DNA from: DATLXH01 sp035576005 | GTDB lineage: Bacteria; Acidobacteriota; Thermoanaerobaculia; Gp7-AA8 | NCBI GenBank assembly: GCA_035576005.1 | Contig: DATLXH010000149.1 | Coordinates: forward strand, 1 to 23,183 | DNA: 23,183 nucleotides | Direction: 5' to 3' | Part shown: one piece after another, positions 1 to 5,856 of the stretch | How positions within the stretch are numbered: the stretch's first letter is position 1 | Layout of the letters: each line of letters begins with the position of its first letter | Notes under the pieces: model-generated | What the model was told of the DNA's origin: nothing | Databases searched by the model: none | The model's input: only the letters and a program-made list of their open reading frames with translations | Program-made: the position numbers and the translations under genes

Positions 1-1
1 A

Positions 2-343
2 CACGCGCCGCTCGTGCCGTTGCTCCAGCCGTTTCCGTACAGAAATGCACGCGGCCAGCAGGAAAGCCCGCTGAATCACACCCCTGTAAGTGACATGGAA
101 AAACTGACGCGCCAGCACGAGGAGCAGATCAACTCGTACGGTTGGGTCGATGAGCAGGCAGGCATAGTCCGTATGCCCATTGAGCGCGCGCAGCATCTTC
201 TGGTGGAAAGAATGAGGCGGAACCGCGCGGCAATGTCGGACGGGGTCGCAGGCGGCAACGTCCAAACGGCCGCACCTTCCGGAGCGGCGCTGGCGACGCC
301 GGTCGTGGCTCCCCGTGCTGCAGCGACGCAGGTGCAACGATGA
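2..343 (+). CDS. 3' part of a small conserved hypothetical protein, 5' end outside window
   Basis: The reading frame is open to the left edge, so this is the C-terminal part of a protein that starts upstream; the GTG at 14 is not needed as a start. The visible 113 or so residues have no membrane segment or signal peptide. The middle holds a conserved-looking stretch (SYGWVDEQAGIVRMPIERA, then a Leu/Arg-rich helix), followed by an Ala/Pro-rich tail. From memory, short proteins with a 'YGWVD..AGIVR.PI..A' core are encoded in respiratory clusters (alternative complex III / cytochrome oxidase, next to SCO1-like genes) of Acidobacteriota and related phyla. That link is recollection, not something shown here. 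The stop TGA overlaps an ATG (ATGA at 340-343), the usual sign of translational coupling, but the frame that follows runs straight into a dispersed repeat and looks non-coding. Confidence 0.7.
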   Translation, partial: HAPLVPLLQPFPYRNARGQQESPLNHTPVSDMEKLTRQHEEQINSYGWVDEQAGIVRMPIERAQHLLVERMRRNRAAMSDGVAGGNVQTAAPSGAALATPVVAPRAAATQVQR

Positions 344-392
344 ACCAGCTCGCCACACCCGGAGTTCGGGAATCGAGCCGCGCAGCGGCGTT

Positions 393-585
393 CCCTCTCC
401 CCGGCGGGGAGAGGGAAGCGAGCGCAGCGAAGCAGGGTGAGGGGCGCAGAAGTCTCGCGACAGTCGTGCGGTTTGGAAAGGCCACGACGGAGAGGGACAG
501 TGCCGATGCTGAGAAGGCGAGCTCTTCGTATCTCTCACGGCCCCTCTCCCGGTCGCTTACGCGACCACCCTCTCCCCGCCGGGGA
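393..585 (+). repeat. Dispersed palindromic repeat, copy A
   Basis: The element starts with the palindrome CCCTCTCCCCGGCGGGG (393 onward), continues with GAAGCGAGCGCAGCGAAGCAGGG, and ends with CCCCTCTCCCGGTCGCTTAC plus ACCCTCTCCCCGCCGGGG. A second copy lies in inverse orientation at 23045-23183. The two match closely at both ends, including the shared stretch CTTCGTATCTCTC, but differ in the middle (about 440-525). It is a non-coding, hairpin-rich interspersed repeat. Open frames crossing it are rich in Arg, Pro and Ser and are not credible proteins. Confidence 0.85.
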
Positions 586-666
586 AGCACGTTTCATGTT
601 AGTTCTCCCGCCGCGCGAGTTTGCACGGCGGCTGCCACGGGGAATCGTCGTGTTGAAAGGCGTCGC

Positions 667-713
667 AGAAAAGCCGCTGGCCCGCATAAACGCTGGGCTA
701 TCCGGGCTTTTCT
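667..713 (+). terminator. Terminator-like hairpin
   Basis: The outer stem AGAAAAGCC (667-675) pairs perfectly with GGCTTTTCT (705-713). An inner GGCCC/GGGCT pairing shortens the loop. The 3' side carries TTTTCT on the + strand and the 5' side gives a T-rich run on the - strand, so it could stop transcription from both directions. It lies between the + strand gene ending at 343 and the - strand gene ending at 820. The stem is interrupted, so the call is moderate to low. Confidence 0.4.
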
Positions 714-819
714 GTCGATCCAGGGCTAGGGGGGCGTTCTTCGAGAGATTCCTCGCTGTGAGCAACAGGGGGGACACTCTGTAGTCTGGAGGTAACGCGG
801 GAGGACTGTGGAATGTGGG

Positions 820-1116
820 CTATTCGGGCAGCTTGATTCTGGGCCGGTCAGGATGGGCGCGGAACAGGATTGCAACCTTTCCGACGGTCTGCACGAGCTC
901 GGCTTCTGCGAGTTCCGCGAGTGAAGCTGCCAGCGCACGTCGCGCTGCCGGCTCATCGCTCTCGATCCGAACCTTGATCAGCTCATGCGAGTCAAATGTT
1001 CGACGTGCTTCGGCGACCACGGACTCGCTGACGCCTCCCCGTCCTACCCTGACCAGAGGCTCCATCGGGTGCGCGAGAGCCTTGAGGTGGGTGCGTTGTC
1101 TCGTCGATAGCGACAT
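820..1116 (-). CDS. yhbY: YhbY/CRS1-family RNA-binding protein
   Basis: A 98-residue protein, the normal size for the YhbY family. These are single CRM-domain proteins that bind pre-50S ribosomal particles and assist ribosome assembly in the cytoplasm. The N-terminal pattern (LSTRQRTHLKALAHPMEPLV) and the GRGG loop at residues 25-28, the family's GxxG RNA-contact loop, are clear. They are followed by the SESVVAEARRTFDSHELIKVRI helix-strand pattern and a C-terminal VGKVAILFR strand. The ATG at 1116 is preceded by GGGAGA at good spacing. The gene stands alone: upstream is a hairpin element beginning 92 bases away, downstream the gene-free region 344-819. Function rests on family resemblance. 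Confidence 0.9.
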   Translation of the reverse strand: MSLSTRQRTHLKALAHPMEPLVRVGRGGVSESVVAEARRTFDSHELIKVRIESDEPAARRALAASLAELAEAELVQTVGKVAILFRAHPDRPRIKLPE

Positions 1117-1207
1117 CGAAATCTCCCTGTCTACCAGCGTCCTTTATTCGGCGCGGCCCGCTCATGAACAGATGGACACGCCACGTGCCGGTTCAGCCTG
1201 GACAACC

Positions 1208-1371
1208 AGTGGAATGTATCCGATGAATTGGTACCACCTGGCTTGGTCTCGCCGTCGTGAGCTTCGTTGCGACTCCTCAGCATAGTCACCACTATTCCTG
1301 CGTCGCCGCGCCTCGCCCACGCCGCCGATCCCATCGCCATCTGGCACCAATTCATCGAATACACTCCACTA
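1208..1371. repeat. Long hairpin element E1 (ATAGTC-n3-ACTAT family, variant ends)
   Basis: A near-palindrome with terminal inverted repeats: the left end reads AGTGGAATGTATCCGATGAA and the right end, reverse-complemented, reads AGTGGAGTGTATTCGATGAA, each continuing TTGGTrCCA. The centre is CATAGTCACCACTATT. The inner arms contain GCTTCGTTGC on the left and, on the opposite strand, GCGAGGCGCGGCGACGCAGG; both motifs recur in elements E2 and E3. The outer ends are unlike those of E2/E3. The base triplet at the right edge (1369-1371) is the TAG stop codon of the deacetylase gene on the - strand. Translations through it are not protein-like. Confidence 0.8.
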
Positions 1372-2244
1372 GTCGTGAGGCGTCCCGAACGGTACCACGA
1401 TGGTCTGCGGAAATTTCGATGGAGCGGGGTTCAGCCAGCCTGCAAACTGTTCGAGTGTAGTCGTGTTGTGGATGAGTTGTCGCTTCAAATGCATGAGCTC
1501 GCTGGTCCAGTCATTGACTCCGCGTACGGTGGTCAGCGCCGCGACATAACCGCAGGTTTTCGCCGCAGCGGCCACGCCGTCATCGTGATCTCCGAATGGA
1601 TAACAGAGGAAGCGAACGCTCTTGCCGGTTTCCTTCTCGATCCGTTTCTTGCTTCCCAGCAGCTCATTCTCGAGCCAGGTGGCGTACTCTGAGTCGCTCA
1701 TTTCGGGATGCTTCGCGCGACTCAGGAACGGGTGAGTGAAGCTGTGACTCTGCACATCCACTCCGTTGGCAGACAGCTCGGCAACCTGCTTCCAGGTGAG
1801 CGAGTGAGTTCCCCGCGAGATGGTCTTCGGATAGATGAACAACGTCCAGGGAAGGCCCCTTTTCTTCATCTCCGGATAGATGTGCGTGCGGGCGCAAAGC
1901 CATCCGTCATCAACGGTCACAACCACACTCTTATCGGGAAGGGTCTGGAGCTCGCCTGTGAGGAATGCGTACAGGTCCGAGAGCGAGATGACGTTGAATC
2001 CTTCCGTCTTCAGGTAGTCGAGTTGCTGCCGGAAGCTGGTTATGGAAGCCACGTAGCGCTTCTGCTCTGCCGTCGAAGACTCGGTCGCGTTGTTTCGCGG
2101 AATCGTGGCGTGAGAGGGCGCGTCCTCGGGCTCGACCTCGTGGTAGCAGAGAATCGTAACGCCGGGGGGGGTACCCTGCGCAGAGAGAGGTAAAGTCGGG
2201 GCGCCGAGTGCGATTGCGAATAGGAGGGGGAGTAGGCGATTCAT
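1369..2244 (-). CDS. Secreted polysaccharide deacetylase (NodB-like), paralog 1
   Basis: A 291-residue carbohydrate esterase family 4-type protein. The start is placed at 2244, 18 codons inside the longest frame, because a signal peptide (MNRLLPLLFAIALG...LSAQG) begins exactly there. The catalytic set is visible: TVDDGW with the metal/base Asp pair at residues 112-113, HSFTH with His167 and His171 as metal ligands, and a CYPFGDHDD motif later. The early ILCYHEV motif is typical of PgaB/YadE-like secreted deacetylases. The enzyme probably removes acetyl groups from an exopolysaccharide or from peptidoglycan outside the inner membrane; the substrate cannot be read from sequence. A second, longer paralog is encoded just upstream on the same strand, separated by hairpin element E2. 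Its stop codon is the edge of element E1. No clear promoter was seen. Confidence 0.88.
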   Translation of the reverse strand: MNRLLPLLFAIALGAPTLPLSAQGTPPGVTILCYHEVEPEDAPSHATIPRNNATESSTAEQKRYVASITSFRQQLDYLKTEGFNVISLSDLYAFLTGELQTLPDKSVVVTVDDGWLCARTHIYPEMKKRGLPWTLFIYPKTISRGTHSLTWKQVAELSANGVDVQSHSFTHPFLSRAKHPEMSDSEYATWLENELLGSKKRIEKETGKSVRFLCYPFGDHDDGVAAAAKTCGYVAALTTVRGVNDWTSELMHLKRQLIHNTTTLEQFAGWLNPAPSKFPQTIVVPFGTPHD

Positions 2245-2365
2245 GAGCGAGCTTCTATCGAAGTGCAACCGAGGTGCCGGTTCCTGAGCTTTTCGCACAT
2301 CGATGAGACCGTCGGTGATGCGGAGGTATCTCCCCCGCGCAACGCTCGATCTGATGTGCTGCTGC

Positions 2366-2551
2366 TAGCCCGCATTTCTCACAGACCTTTGTCGTGAGAT
2401 GGCGGAGAGTGGCTTGGATGCGAGGCGCACGGCGATTTTGCGACGAAGGCATAGTCGACACTATGTCGAGGCGCGAAATTGGCGTGCAACGAAGCCAGAC
2501 AGGCCGCTATCCGTCGTCTCACGGCGAAGGTCTGTGAGAAATGCGGGTTAA
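2366..2551. repeat. Long hairpin element E2
   Basis: A 186 bp near-palindrome bounded by TAGCCCGCATTTCTCACAGA and its complement TCTGTGAGAAATGCGGGTTA. The centre is GGCATAGTCGACACTATG. It is nearly identical to E3 (4754-4938) in inverse orientation, with roughly a dozen differences by eye over the full length. The right edge (2548-2550) provides the TAA stop codon of the deacetylase gene on the - strand. The left edge lies about 120 bases upstream of the other deacetylase start. If transcribed, it would fold into one long imperfect stem immediately after the coding region. Confidence 0.92.
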
Positions 2552-3771
2552 CGCCGTGGCTGCCGCATGGCCGTTGGGCTCGAGGCCGGCATTTCACCCG
2601 CTGTCGCAGGCTCCTCCAAGGTCGCTGGTTCACCAACGATCGGTGCAGGGGGCGGTACGACGGGATCCACTCGTACCGGTTTCCTGGCGACGACGGGAGC
2701 AGGCGGGGGAGGCTTTTTCAGATAGAACGACCACGACGCCTCGACTCGGCGGCCGTCTGATTTCCGATTCGCCCAGACGACCACGCGCTGGACGTTCTCT
2801 TTCAAAGGCTCGCGGACAATCAGGGAGATCGTGCCGTTGCGAGGATCGTACGAATACGGCGTTGGTCCCATGCTTACTACTGCCATACCGACCGATGCCG
2901 GCTCGAAGGACATGAACTCGGGAAGTCGTGCAGATACGATCGGGAGCTTTTTGTCGAAAACCTTTCCCGAGAGAGGAGTGTTCGATGTCAGGATCATCGA
3001 TCCGACTCCCAGAGAGCGACGGAAGGATTCAAACGTCGTATTGCGGTCGATGATGACTCGCTTCATCTTGAGCGGGTCACTTCCCCGCACGACCTTGCCG
3101 TAATCGCAGGTCACTGCTGCGTCGTATCCAACTTCTCCGGCGACCAGCGCTACGCGTGAATCGTAATCACCGTACGGGTACGCCAGGAAGCTGACCTCAC
3201 GGCCGACCTCAGCTTCAATTGCTTTCTTGCTGTCAGCGAGCTCGCTTCGAAGCCAGCGGTGATAACTCTTGTCGTCGAGCCTGCTGTGTTTTCGGTGGGT
3301 GAGAAAAGCGTGAGAGAACGTGTGACTCTGGATGTCGACCCCGTCATCAGCCATCTCCCGAACCTGATTCCAGGTCAGAGCATTTGCTCCCTGACCGATG
3401 AATTTCGGATAGATGAAAACCGTGAACGGAAAGCGGAACTCTTTGAGCTCGGGGTAGACCTCGGTGTACGTCGAACGCCAGCCGTCGTCGATCGTGATGA
3501 CCACGGCGTTCGGGGGAATGTCATCCTTTTCTCCCGCCACGAAGGACTGAAGATCGGCCAGCGAAATGACGTTGAAGCCGCTGGATGCAAGGTATTGCAT
3601 CTGCTGGCGGAACGTCTCTGGCGAAATGGCGAAACGAGTGTCCGCAGGGTTCTCGACGATGTGATAGCACAACACGATCGCCGACGCTGACTTCTCCGGC
3701 TCCTCAGCGGCGACAAGTGCGCTCGAGCTCGCAAGCAGAGCCAAGGCAGTAAACAGATAACGCGCGACCAT
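2548..3771 (-). CDS. Secreted polysaccharide deacetylase (NodB-like), paralog 2 with C-terminal extension
   Basis: A 407-residue protein with an N-terminal signal peptide (about residues 1-22, ending near LVAAEE). The NodB-type domain follows (about 30-255): IVLCYHIVE, TIDDGW with Asp95-Asp96, HTFSH with His150 and His154, and AYPYGDYDS. It resembles the neighbouring 291-residue paralog along this domain, including FRQQ..YL...GFNVISL. About 150 residues are added: a beta-rich segment (about 265-350, perhaps Ig-like) and a Pro/Val/Ala-rich tail (about 350-407) that could be a cell-wall or envelope spacer. GGGGAG sits just ahead of ATG 3771. The stop codon lies in the edge of hairpin element E2. 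It likely deacetylates an extracellular glycan, substrate unknown. The two adjacent paralogs suggest tandem duplication followed by divergence of the C-terminus. Confidence 0.88.
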   Translation of the reverse strand: MVARYLFTALALLASSSALVAAEEPEKSASAIVLCYHIVENPADTRFAISPETFRQQMQYLASSGFNVISLADLQSFVAGEKDDIPPNAVVITIDDGWRSTYTEVYPELKEFRFPFTVFIYPKFIGQGANALTWNQVREMADDGVDIQSHTFSHAFLTHRKHSRLDDKSYHRWLRSELADSKKAIEAEVGREVSFLAYPYGDYDSRVALVAGEVGYDAAVTCDYGKVVRGSDPLKMKRVIIDRNTTFESFRRSLGVGSMILTSNTPLSGKVFDKKLPIVSARLPEFMSFEPASVGMAVVSMGPTPYSYDPRNGTISLIVREPLKENVQRVVVWANRKSDGRRVEASWSFYLKKPPPPAPVVARKPVRVDPVVPPPAPIVGEPATLEEPATAGEMPASSPTAMRQPRR

Positions 3772-3982
3772 CCCACAACTCCCCGATTTTGCCCGATTAC
3801 CACGCCGGATTGTTCGTCCGGCAATGAATTAGTCCGATGACACTTATTGTAACCAGAATTCGTGAAACTTATGCCCGGAGACGATCACTTTTGAAAGATT
3901 TTTCCTACATTGATCAGCCTCGCTGCACGGGTGATCGCCGAGCGACGGGTCCAGCTGCAGGGATCGAGGAACGGAGCCTGCA

Positions 3983-4031
3983 TTGACGGGTCAAGAGAGC
4001 GTACGTTAGAGTTGCTCCCTTTTTCAGGAGG
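3983..4031 (+). promoter_or_regulatory. Candidate sigma-70 promoter and RBS for the TPR gene
   Basis: TTGACG (3983-3988) and TAGAGT (4007-4012) are separated by 18 bases, a fair match to a housekeeping promoter. AGGAGG at 4026-4031 lies 11 bases ahead of the ATG at 4043. The region 3772-4042 separates the divergent deacetylase and TPR genes and contains AT-rich patches (3840-3920), where the promoter for the - strand gene may also lie. This is a motif match only. Confidence 0.4.
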
Positions 4032-4042
4032 CTGTCGACCCG

Positions 4043-4756
4043 ATGTCTGAACGTTTGAACCGCAAAGATCTGAAGCATGACAAGTTCGTCGAAGAGGTGG
4101 GGACCGCCTACTCGTTTGCCAGGCAGAACAAGAGACGACTTCTCGGAATCAGTGGCGCAATTCTGTTGCTCGCGCTGTCTCTCGCGGGGTGGTTTGCGTA
4201 CCAGAGCAGGCAGGAGTCAAAGGGTCAGCTTCGTCTGGCTGAAGGGATCGAGGTGATGAACGCCCCCGTCTCGGAAACGCCCGCTCCCGCCACCGTGGGA
4301 AAGAGCTACAAGACTGAAGACGAGAAAGTGTTGAAGGCAGAGCCGATTTTCAAAGAGGTGGTCACAAAATACAAGGGCAGCGACGCTGCGAGCATTGCAG
4401 ACCTCTACCTGGCCCGGATTGCTGCGTGGAGAGGCGACATCGCTTCGGCACGGCCGCGACTCGAGCGCTTCGTCGCCAGTCATCGTGAACATCTTCTGGC
4501 CGCCCCGGCGCAGATGAGTCTCTATGAGATGCGAATCGAAGCAGGAGAAGTCAAGGCAGTAACGACCGAGCTGGAGGCCGAGCTCAAGAAGGAAGAAAGT
4601 CTCGTTCCGCATGACTCGATTCTCGCGCTGCTGGCCCGTTCCTATCAGCGTCTTGGCGACCGCACGAAAGCGGCGGAGATGAACAGGCGGATCATTACCG
4701 AATATCCCGACTCCGCCTACTTTCTCGACGCACAGCGGCAGCTCCCACCAGCCTAG
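4043..4756 (+). CDS. Membrane-anchored tetratricopeptide repeat protein (YfgM/TPR_21-like)
   Basis: A 237-residue protein with a short basic cytoplasmic N-terminus, a single membrane helix (about residues 33-53, after NKRR), and a soluble helical region. The soluble part has TPR-like repeats: AEPIFKEVVTKYKGSDAASIADLYLARIAAWRGD, then a C-terminal YQRLGDRTKAAEMNRRIITEYPDSAYFLDAQRQL unit. The arrangement (LNRKDLKHDKFVEEV, membrane helix, TPR) resembles YfgM-type proteins, which link the SecYEG translocon to periplasmic chaperones. The match is architectural, so the exact role is uncertain. The start is supported by AGGAGG upstream. The stop TAG at 4754-4756 is the first triplet of hairpin element E3, so the element begins exactly where translation ends. 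Confidence 0.75.
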   Translation: MSERLNRKDLKHDKFVEEVGTAYSFARQNKRRLLGISGAILLLALSLAGWFAYQSRQESKGQLRLAEGIEVMNAPVSETPAPATVGKSYKTEDEKVLKAEPIFKEVVTKYKGSDAASIADLYLARIAAWRGDIASARPRLERFVASHREHLLAAPAQMSLYEMRIEAGEVKAVTTELEAELKKEESLVPHDSILALLARSYQRLGDRTKAAEMNRRIITEYPDSAYFLDAQRQLPPA

Positions 4757-4938
4757 CCCGCATTTCTCACAGACCTTCGCCGTGAGACGACGGATAGCGG
4801 CGTGTCTGCTTCGTTGCACGGCAATTTTGCTCCTTGACATAGTCTCGACTATGCCTTCGTCACAAAATCGCCGTGCGCCTCGCATCCAAGCCACTCTCCG
4901 CCGTCTCACGACAAAGGTCTGTGAGAAATGCGGGCTAA
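4754..4938. repeat. Long hairpin element E3
   Basis: A 185 bp near-palindrome with ends TAGCCCGCATTTCTCACAGA and TCTGTGAGAAATGCGGGCTA(A), and centre GACATAGTCTCGACTATGCC. The inner arms GCACGGCAATTTTG and CAAAATCGCCGTGC pair almost perfectly. It is the inverse-orientation, nearly identical partner of E2 and, like it, has the CTTCGTTGCACG arm proximal to the gene whose stop codon it supplies. It has no coding potential of note. Confidence 0.92.
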
Positions 4939-5067
4939 GGTCGATCAATAGCCTCCCACTCGCTCCCGTCGCCGAAAGTCGGCGTCACGACGGCAGGGGG
5001 GTTGCAGGTTGCAGCTCAGTGACCGACCAGGAGTGCTCAGTCGGGTCACCACACCAAGGAGACACTC
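4939..5067 (+). promoter_or_regulatory. Upstream region of the bacterioferritin-like gene with two inverted repeats
   Basis: With element E3, this completes the 311 bp gene-free stretch 4757-5067. It holds a perfect small hairpin CGCCGA-AAG-TCGGCG (4970-4984) and a wider inverted repeat, GTGACCGAC (5019-5027) against GTCGGGTCAC (5040-5049), which ends just before the AAGGAG ribosome site (5056-5061). The second repeat could be an operator or a 5' UTR structure. I could not match it to a known iron-responsive operator, and no convincing -35/-10 pair was found. Confidence 0.3.
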
Positions 5068-5643
5068 ATGGCATTGAAAGACAAACCATTCCTGACCGAT
5101 GTCCTCGAATTGCGCCGGCGTGCGCGACTGCACATCGAGAAAGGCGCAGTGACAGGGGGCTACGCCGGCGACCTGGAGACGATCATCAAGCTCCTCAACG
5201 AAGCGTTGGCGACCGAGCTCGTCTGCGTGCTGCGTTATCGCAGGCACTACTTTATGGCGCAGGGGATTCATGCTGAGCCCATCGCCGCCGAGTTCATGCA
5301 GCACTCGCTTGAAGAGCAGGGTCACGCGGATCAGATAGCGGGAAGGATCGTCCAGCTGGGCGGAGAGCCGAACTTCAATCCAGAGGGTCTGCTCACACGG
5401 AGCCATGCCGAGTACGTGGAAGGAACGTCGTTGATCGACATGATCCGTGAGGACCTTGTTGCGGAGCGGGTTGCGATCGACTCGTACTCCGAGATGATTC
5501 GTTACATAGGGACTGACGACACAACGACGAAGAGAATGCTCGAGGGAATTCTCGCGGTGGAAGAGGAGCACGCCGATGATCTCGCCAGTTTCCTGGCTGA
5601 TCTCGACGAGAACTTCAAGGGTGGCCCGCGCGCAAAGCAGTAA
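5068..5643 (+). CDS. Bacterioferritin-like diiron protein
   Basis: A 191-residue ferritin-superfamily protein. The four-helix ferroxidase ligand set is visible: Glu50 (ALATELVC), Glu83 and His86 (LEEQGHAD), Glu133 (DLVAERVAIDSY), and Glu165 with His168 (VEEEHADDL). The spacing follows bacterioferritin, which oxidises Fe(II) and stores iron in a 24-mer shell. The N-terminus is about 30 residues longer than classical Bfr. In E. coli Bfr the heme-ligand Met52 directly follows ferroxidase Glu51; here the equivalent residue is Gln84, so heme binding at that site is unlikely. AAGGAG six bases before ATG 5068 supports the start. The gene appears to stand alone. A non-storage ferritin-like or Dps-like role is an alternative. 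Confidence 0.88.
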   Translation: MALKDKPFLTDVLELRRRARLHIEKGAVTGGYAGDLETIIKLLNEALATELVCVLRYRRHYFMAQGIHAEPIAAEFMQHSLEEQGHADQIAGRIVQLGGEPNFNPEGLLTRSHAEYVEGTSLIDMIREDLVAERVAIDSYSEMIRYIGTDDTTTKRMLEGILAVEEEHADDLASFLADLDENFKGGPRAKQ

Positions 5644-5856
5644 TCCTCAGCAACGCTCGCGCGGCGAAAGGCGCGCAGCGCGCACGTGCCGAAAGGCGCA
5701 ACCCGTCTCCTTGGGGGACAGGTTGGCGCCAGCTGCGGGTGAGGGCACTACGAGTTCCGCTGAGCGGAGCTGGAGGTCACTCCCCGAAGAACGAACGGTG
5801 AGACTGCGAGTGATCCGATGTAGCTCCGAGAGCCCTCACGCCTTAAACTGCTCGAG

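Larger units (their letters stand above)
344..819. other. 476 bp without a gene
   Basis: This stretch between the small protein and the YhbY gene contains the dispersed repeat (393-585) and a terminator-like hairpin (667-713). The reading frames that cross it are low-complexity Arg/Ser/Pro sequence. I see no recognisable protein or gene fragment in the remaining unique sequence (586-666 and 714-819). Confidence 0.6.

Noticed and set aside
340..729. 129-codon open frame starting at the ATGA junction
   Set aside because: Most of it is the dispersed repeat translated; composition is Arg/Ser/Pro-rich with no recognisable domain, and other frames over the same repeat are equally open.
1208..4938. 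Hairpin elements as integron attC sites
   Set aside because: They carry no GTTRRRY core sites, are longer than usual attC sites, occur with genes in both orientations, and no integrase is in view.
1208..4938. Hairpin elements as a CRISPR array
   Set aside because: Copies are kilobases apart, long and palindromic, with no regular spacer pattern and no cas genes.
4217..4948. 243-codon open frame on the - strand over the TPR gene and element E3
   Set aside because: It is antisense to a convincing gene and runs through the hairpin element; it is Arg/Cys/His-rich without a domain.
5644..5856. Possible small RNA or terminator in the gap after the bacterioferritin-like gene
   Set aside because: Several short inverted repeats (for example TCCGCTGAGCGGA) are present, but none has a good stem followed by a T-run, so no specific call is justified.
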